64,000 nucleotides of DNA from Priestia iocasae. Its GTDB lineage: Bacteria; Bacillota; Bacilli; Bacillales; Bacillaceae_H. The stretch's first letter is position 1; every line of letters begins with the position of its first letter. Both the position numbers and the translations under genes were made by a program. The notes below the pieces were generated by a model that ran no database searches, was not told where the DNA came from, and worked only from the letters and a program-made list of their open reading frames with translations. Below are positions 61,623 through 64,000 of this stretch, one piece after another. The stretch covers positions 62,001 through 126,000 of the forward strand of contig NZ_JAFBFC010000004.1 of assembly GCF_016909075.1 (NCBI RefSeq). Direction: 5' to 3'.

Positions 61623-61922
61623 ATGCCAACATGTCAACATTGTCAAACGAGATGGACGTGGAAGCAAACGTTCAAAAGGTCATTTGCGTTTTCTCACCAG
61701 ATGATATGTCCATCTTGTAATCATGTGCAGTATGTCACAAAACGTTCTCGCATAAAAAGCAGTTTCCTCAGCTTCATTCCACCGCTGATTCTATTGCTTA
61801 CCACGAGTTTGAGTATTCCATTACAAGTGTCGTTCAGCTTGTTGATAGGTGCAGCGCTTGGGATGTTTATCACGTATCCATTCCTGCTGAAGTTATCTAA
61901 TGAAGAGGAGCCGCTTTGGTAA
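61623..61922 (+). CDS. TIGR04104-like zinc-ribbon membrane protein
   Basis: The 99-residue protein has two CxxC pairs (CQHC and CPSC) about 21 residues apart at the N-terminus, matching the cxxc_20_cxxc (TIGR04104) pattern. Two hydrophobic helices follow (about residues 48-62 and 66-86). The ATG at 61623 is 7 bases after GGAGGGAGG; the ATGs at 61605 and 61617 are too close to that site. Function is unknown. Confidence 0.75.
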   Translation: MPTCQHCQTRWTWKQTFKRSFAFSHQMICPSCNHVQYVTKRSRIKSSFLSFIPPLILLLTTSLSIPLQVSFSLLIGAALGMFITYPFLLKLSNEEEPLW

Positions 61923-61929
61923 CAATGAA

Positions 61930-61968
61930 ACAGGAGCTTAGTGTCCACACACTGAGCTCCTGTTTTTT
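61930..61968 (+). terminator. Terminator after the zinc-ribbon gene
   Basis: AACAGGAGCTTAGTG (61930-61944) pairs with 61951-61965 (one G-T pair), followed by TTTTT. Confidence 0.9.
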
Positions 61969-62128
61969 TAGCTTGATCTGCATATTCAATCATCATGTTC
62001 ACATTTTGTGCGTTTACTAAATCCATCACTTGATATGGAGCCCTAGCGAAGAGTTCATGATAATGATGAGAAACAATGGGTGAAAAAGGAAATGGTTCTA
62101 TTTTTGTATAAAAATGGATGTAGTTCTT
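61969..62128 (-). pseudogene. Possible protein-coding remnant
   Basis: A minus-strand frame opens after a TGA at 62131 and reads FYTKIEPFPFSPIVSHHYHE followed by LFARAPYQVMDLVNAQNVNM, then MIEYADQA, before running into the terminator at 61930. It has no start codon. The smooth hydrophilic/hydrophobic pattern is more protein-like than its surroundings, but no family is recognised. Confidence 0.35.
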
Positions 62129-62217
62129 TCAATAATAAAAAAAGTAGAACTATTCTCACGAATGAATAGTCATACTTGCGTCAAACGGTCTATTGGAAAT
62201 TCCGTTCCATCTCACTA

Positions 62218-62345
62218 TTGATATGAAAAGAAAATACAATTACTATTAAACATACTGTATATACAACAGACAGAATAAATAGAAAAGAAAAGTCAGATAA
62301 CGTGATTCTCCACAAGTCGTACATAAACCGTACGACTTGTTTTTC
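62218..62345 (+). ncRNA. Candidate small RNA with own promoter and terminator
   Basis: TTGATA (62218-62223), a 17-base spacer and TACTAT (62241-62246) make a good sigma-A promoter with a start near 62253. About 90 bases later a perfect 11-bp hairpin, ACAAGTCGTAC (62312-62322) / GTACGACTTGT (62330-62340), with TTTTT ends transcription. No reading frame with a ribosome binding site lies between. The upstream gene already has its own terminator, so an independent small RNA is the simplest reading. It has not been matched to a known family. Confidence 0.5.
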
Positions 62346-62438
62346 ACTAGACAAGAAGGTTTGGCCATTTTTGGTGCAACTGTCTTGCTAATATAAAGGG
62401 CAATAAAAGGGTTTAACAATTTTAGGGGGTCAATATAC

Positions 62439-62918
62439 ATGGATTTTATTCAGTTAATTAGCGAGGTGGCAGCCAAAACACAGCTGTCAAAGGCGCGATC
62501 AGAGAGTGTTCTTCACGAAATTTTCGAAGCAGTTCTGCGCCGGCTGCAAGAAGGAGAACTTATGCCGGTAACAGAGGGAGCGCTTATTGACATGAACAAT
62601 CAATCAGCTTCATCCAACATACTTGCTTTTAAAAGAGGAAACCGGATTAATCAACATACATTCATCAATCAGCTTCGTTCAAAAGAACAAATTACAGAAG
62701 CAGAAGCAGAGGTTGTTCGCTACATTTTTAACCAAACGAAAACAAAACAAGTCATCATCATTAGTTTAACGGACATTGCCACATACCTAAAGAAAGACAT
62801 ATCTGAAATAGAGAAAATAGCCCACCGTCTAATTGATAAAAACATCCTTCACACACTAAACTACTGCGGACCGATTGAGAATGTTTGTTTAGGGGCTAGG
62901 TGGCGGAGGTATTTGTGA
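62439..62918 (+). CDS. Protein with HU-like N-terminus and winged-helix-like C-terminus, unknown
   Basis: Residues 1-42 (FIQLISEVAAKTQLSKARSE, then SVLHEIFEAVLRRLQEGEL) resemble the two-helix start of HU/IHF DNA-binding proteins. The conserved beta arms of HU are not evident after it. The C-terminal part, VIIISLTDIATYLKKDISEI followed by EKIAHRLIDKNIL, looks like a winged helix. The ATG at 62439 follows AGGGGG. It sits upstream of a PLD/SF2 helicase gene, 87 bp away. The combination is not one I recognise. Confidence 0.6.
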   Translation: MDFIQLISEVAAKTQLSKARSESVLHEIFEAVLRRLQEGELMPVTEGALIDMNNQSASSNILAFKRGNRINQHTFINQLRSKEQITEAEAEVVRYIFNQTKTKQVIIISLTDIATYLKKDISEIEKIAHRLIDKNILHTLNYCGPIENVCLGARWRRYL

Positions 62919-63005
62919 GGGTAAATGTCATCGTATGGTAATGAGTTTGTATTTTAAGGTAAAATAGAAAGAAAAAGTTATTTTGTTTTAGTTAGGGGTA
63001 GAAAG

Positions 63006-64000
63006 ATGAATGTAACAGAAATTGAAAAAGAGCTCATCGTCAATTCAGAAAAAGGAAACTTATTAAATGAATTAGTTGCGTCTCTTAATGAATGTCAACG
63101 TTTTTATTTTAGCGTAGCATTTATTAACTATAGTGGACTGCAGCTTCTTTTAGATGCATTTAAAGCAGCAAAGAATAACGGTGTAAGAGGAAAAATTATT
63201 ACATCTACTTATTTAAACTTCACTGAGCCGAAAGCCTTAAGGAAAATAAATGAATTCGAAGATATTGATTTGAAAATATTTGTCACGGATAAGGAAGTAG
63301 GCTTTCATACAAAAGCATATATTTTTGAAAACGATGATAGTTATAAAGTGATTATCGGATCTTCAAATATCACTCAAAGTGCTCTGAAAAGTAACATCGA
63401 GTGGAATGTAAAAGTAATTTCGAAGAATGATGCTCAATTTATCCAGGATGTGCTAAAAGAGTATGATTACCTCTGGAATAGTAGTACGGAAGCAAACGAT
63501 GAGTTTATTTCCAAATATGAAGAGTTTTTAAGTAAAGTGAAAGCTTACAGCTTTGAAAGTAAGCTTATTTATGAGCATGCTGAATATATTGTACCAAATG
63601 TAATGCAAACTCGTGCTATGGAAAACTTAGAAAGATTGCGTGCTTTTGGAGAACAAAGAGCATTAGTCATTGCTGCAACAGGAACTGGTAAAACGTATAT
63701 GTCAGCATTTGATGTTAGAGCCTATCGACCTAAAAAGTTGTTATTTATTGTTCATCGAGAAGAAATTTTAAAAAAAGCGAAAGAAACGTTTGAGAAGCTT
63801 ATTGTCAATCAGGGTGTAACATTTGGTTTATTAACAGGAAATCATAAACAAAAAGAATCAGACTACCTGTTTGCGACTATTCAAACACTCTCAAAATATT
63901 ATCAAGAATTTCGACAAGATGAATTTGAATATATGGTCATTGACGAAGCCCATCATGCAACAAGTCCAAGTTATCAAGAAGTACTTAAGTATTTTCAGCC
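63006..64000 (+). CDS. Second PLD/SF2 helicase fusion protein, N-terminal 331 residues (continues past window)
   Basis: The frame opens at ATG 63006 after TTAGGGGTAG and is open to the window edge. It has an N-terminal PLD-type domain (HTKAYIF with GSSNITQSAL near residue 100-125), then the SF2 core: Walker A AATGTGKTYMSA (near 224), HREEI, and DEAHH (near 314). This is the same domain order as the protein at 28783, and the helicase core is closely similar, though the N-terminal domains differ more. The C-terminal half, where DUF3427 would be expected, is outside the window. Confidence 0.88.
   Translation, partial: MNVTEIEKELIVNSEKGNLLNELVASLNECQRFYFSVAFINYSGLQLLLDAFKAAKNNGVRGKIITSTYLNFTEPKALRKINEFEDIDLKIFVTDKEVGFHTKAYIFENDDSYKVIIGSSNITQSALKSNIEWNVKVISKNDAQFIQDVLKEYDYLWNSSTEANDEFISKYEEFLSKVKAYSFESKLIYEHAEYIVPNVMQTRAMENLERLRAFGEQRALVIAATGTGKTYMSAFDVRAYRPKKLLFIVHREEILKKAKETFEKLIVNQGVTFGLLTGNHKQKESDYLFATIQTLSKYYQEFRQDEFEYMVIDEAHHATSPSYQEVLKYFQ

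Noticed and set aside
1-64000. CRISPR arrays, tRNA and rRNA genes
   Set aside because: No regularly spaced direct repeats, tRNA cloverleaf with CCA-type acceptor or rRNA signature was seen on reading both strands; a dedicated search could still find a tRNA I missed.

Overview
The window is chromosomal DNA of low to moderate GC from a spore-forming, Gram-positive member of the Bacillaceae. The evidence is a tricistronic gerA-type spore germination operon, strong AGGAGG-type ribosome binding sites with many TTG and GTG starts, T-tailed hairpin terminators, a phoD-tatA-tatC cluster, an amiE-nagZ-namZ muropeptide-recycling cluster, a urease locus under GlnR/TnrA-type boxes and a LexA (DinR)-type SOS box. 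No rRNA, tRNA, CRISPR array, prophage or intact insertion sequence was seen. The species cannot be named from sequence alone.

Layout. 1-3.6 kb: copper efflux (end of copZ, copA, a His-rich exported protein) with two inverted CsoR-like operators. 3.7-7.5 kb: germinant receptor operon. 7.6-24.8 kb: a patchwork of small enzymes and membrane proteins (HAD phosphatase, four GNAT acetyltransferases, a uridine kinase-like protein, a SAP-domain protein, HD hydrolase, MocR regulator divergent from a LysE exporter, alpha/beta hydrolase, PepSY protein with a frameshifted lipoprotein, CwlK-like peptidase, alkyltransferase-like protein). 23.1-27.6 kb: a DUR3-like urea/sodium symporter diverges from ureABC, and both sides carry 17-bp TGTNA-N7-TNACA boxes. 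No nickel-insertion accessory genes are present here.

28.0-36.0 kb: a tightly packed HIT - MazG-like - PLD/SF2 helicase cassette, a secreted lipase, a decayed Xre regulator, a DUF3231 protein, and a ParA-type ATPase overlapping a small partner with a SAP-like C-terminus. 36.2-42.9 kb: amiE, nagZ and namZ, which together strip peptide, GlcNAc and MurNAc from cell-wall fragments, followed by a GlcNAc-type PTS permease with a cre-like site. 44.8-47.7 kb: phoD with its own Tat translocase. 47.9-61 kb: housekeeping and accessory enzymes (VOC protein, FCD-GntR regulator with an MHS transporter, ornithine cyclodeaminase-like protein, ATP-pyrophosphatase, UvrX-type Y-family polymerase under a LexA-type box, sugar-phosphate isomerase, quinone oxidoreductase, HflX).

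61-64 kb: an ABC ATPase remnant, a zinc-ribbon membrane protein, a candidate small RNA, a protein with an HU-like N-terminus, and the 5' part of a second PLD/SF2 helicase that runs off the window. The best candidates for something not well described are the HIT-MazG-helicase cassette, the ParA/SAP-like pair, the HU-like/winged-helix protein beside the second helicase, and the candidate small RNA. Several loci show recent decay: an 8-bp tandem duplication in a lipoprotein gene, an Xre pseudogene, a P-loop kinase fragment, an ABC ATPase fragment and an IS3-type end.
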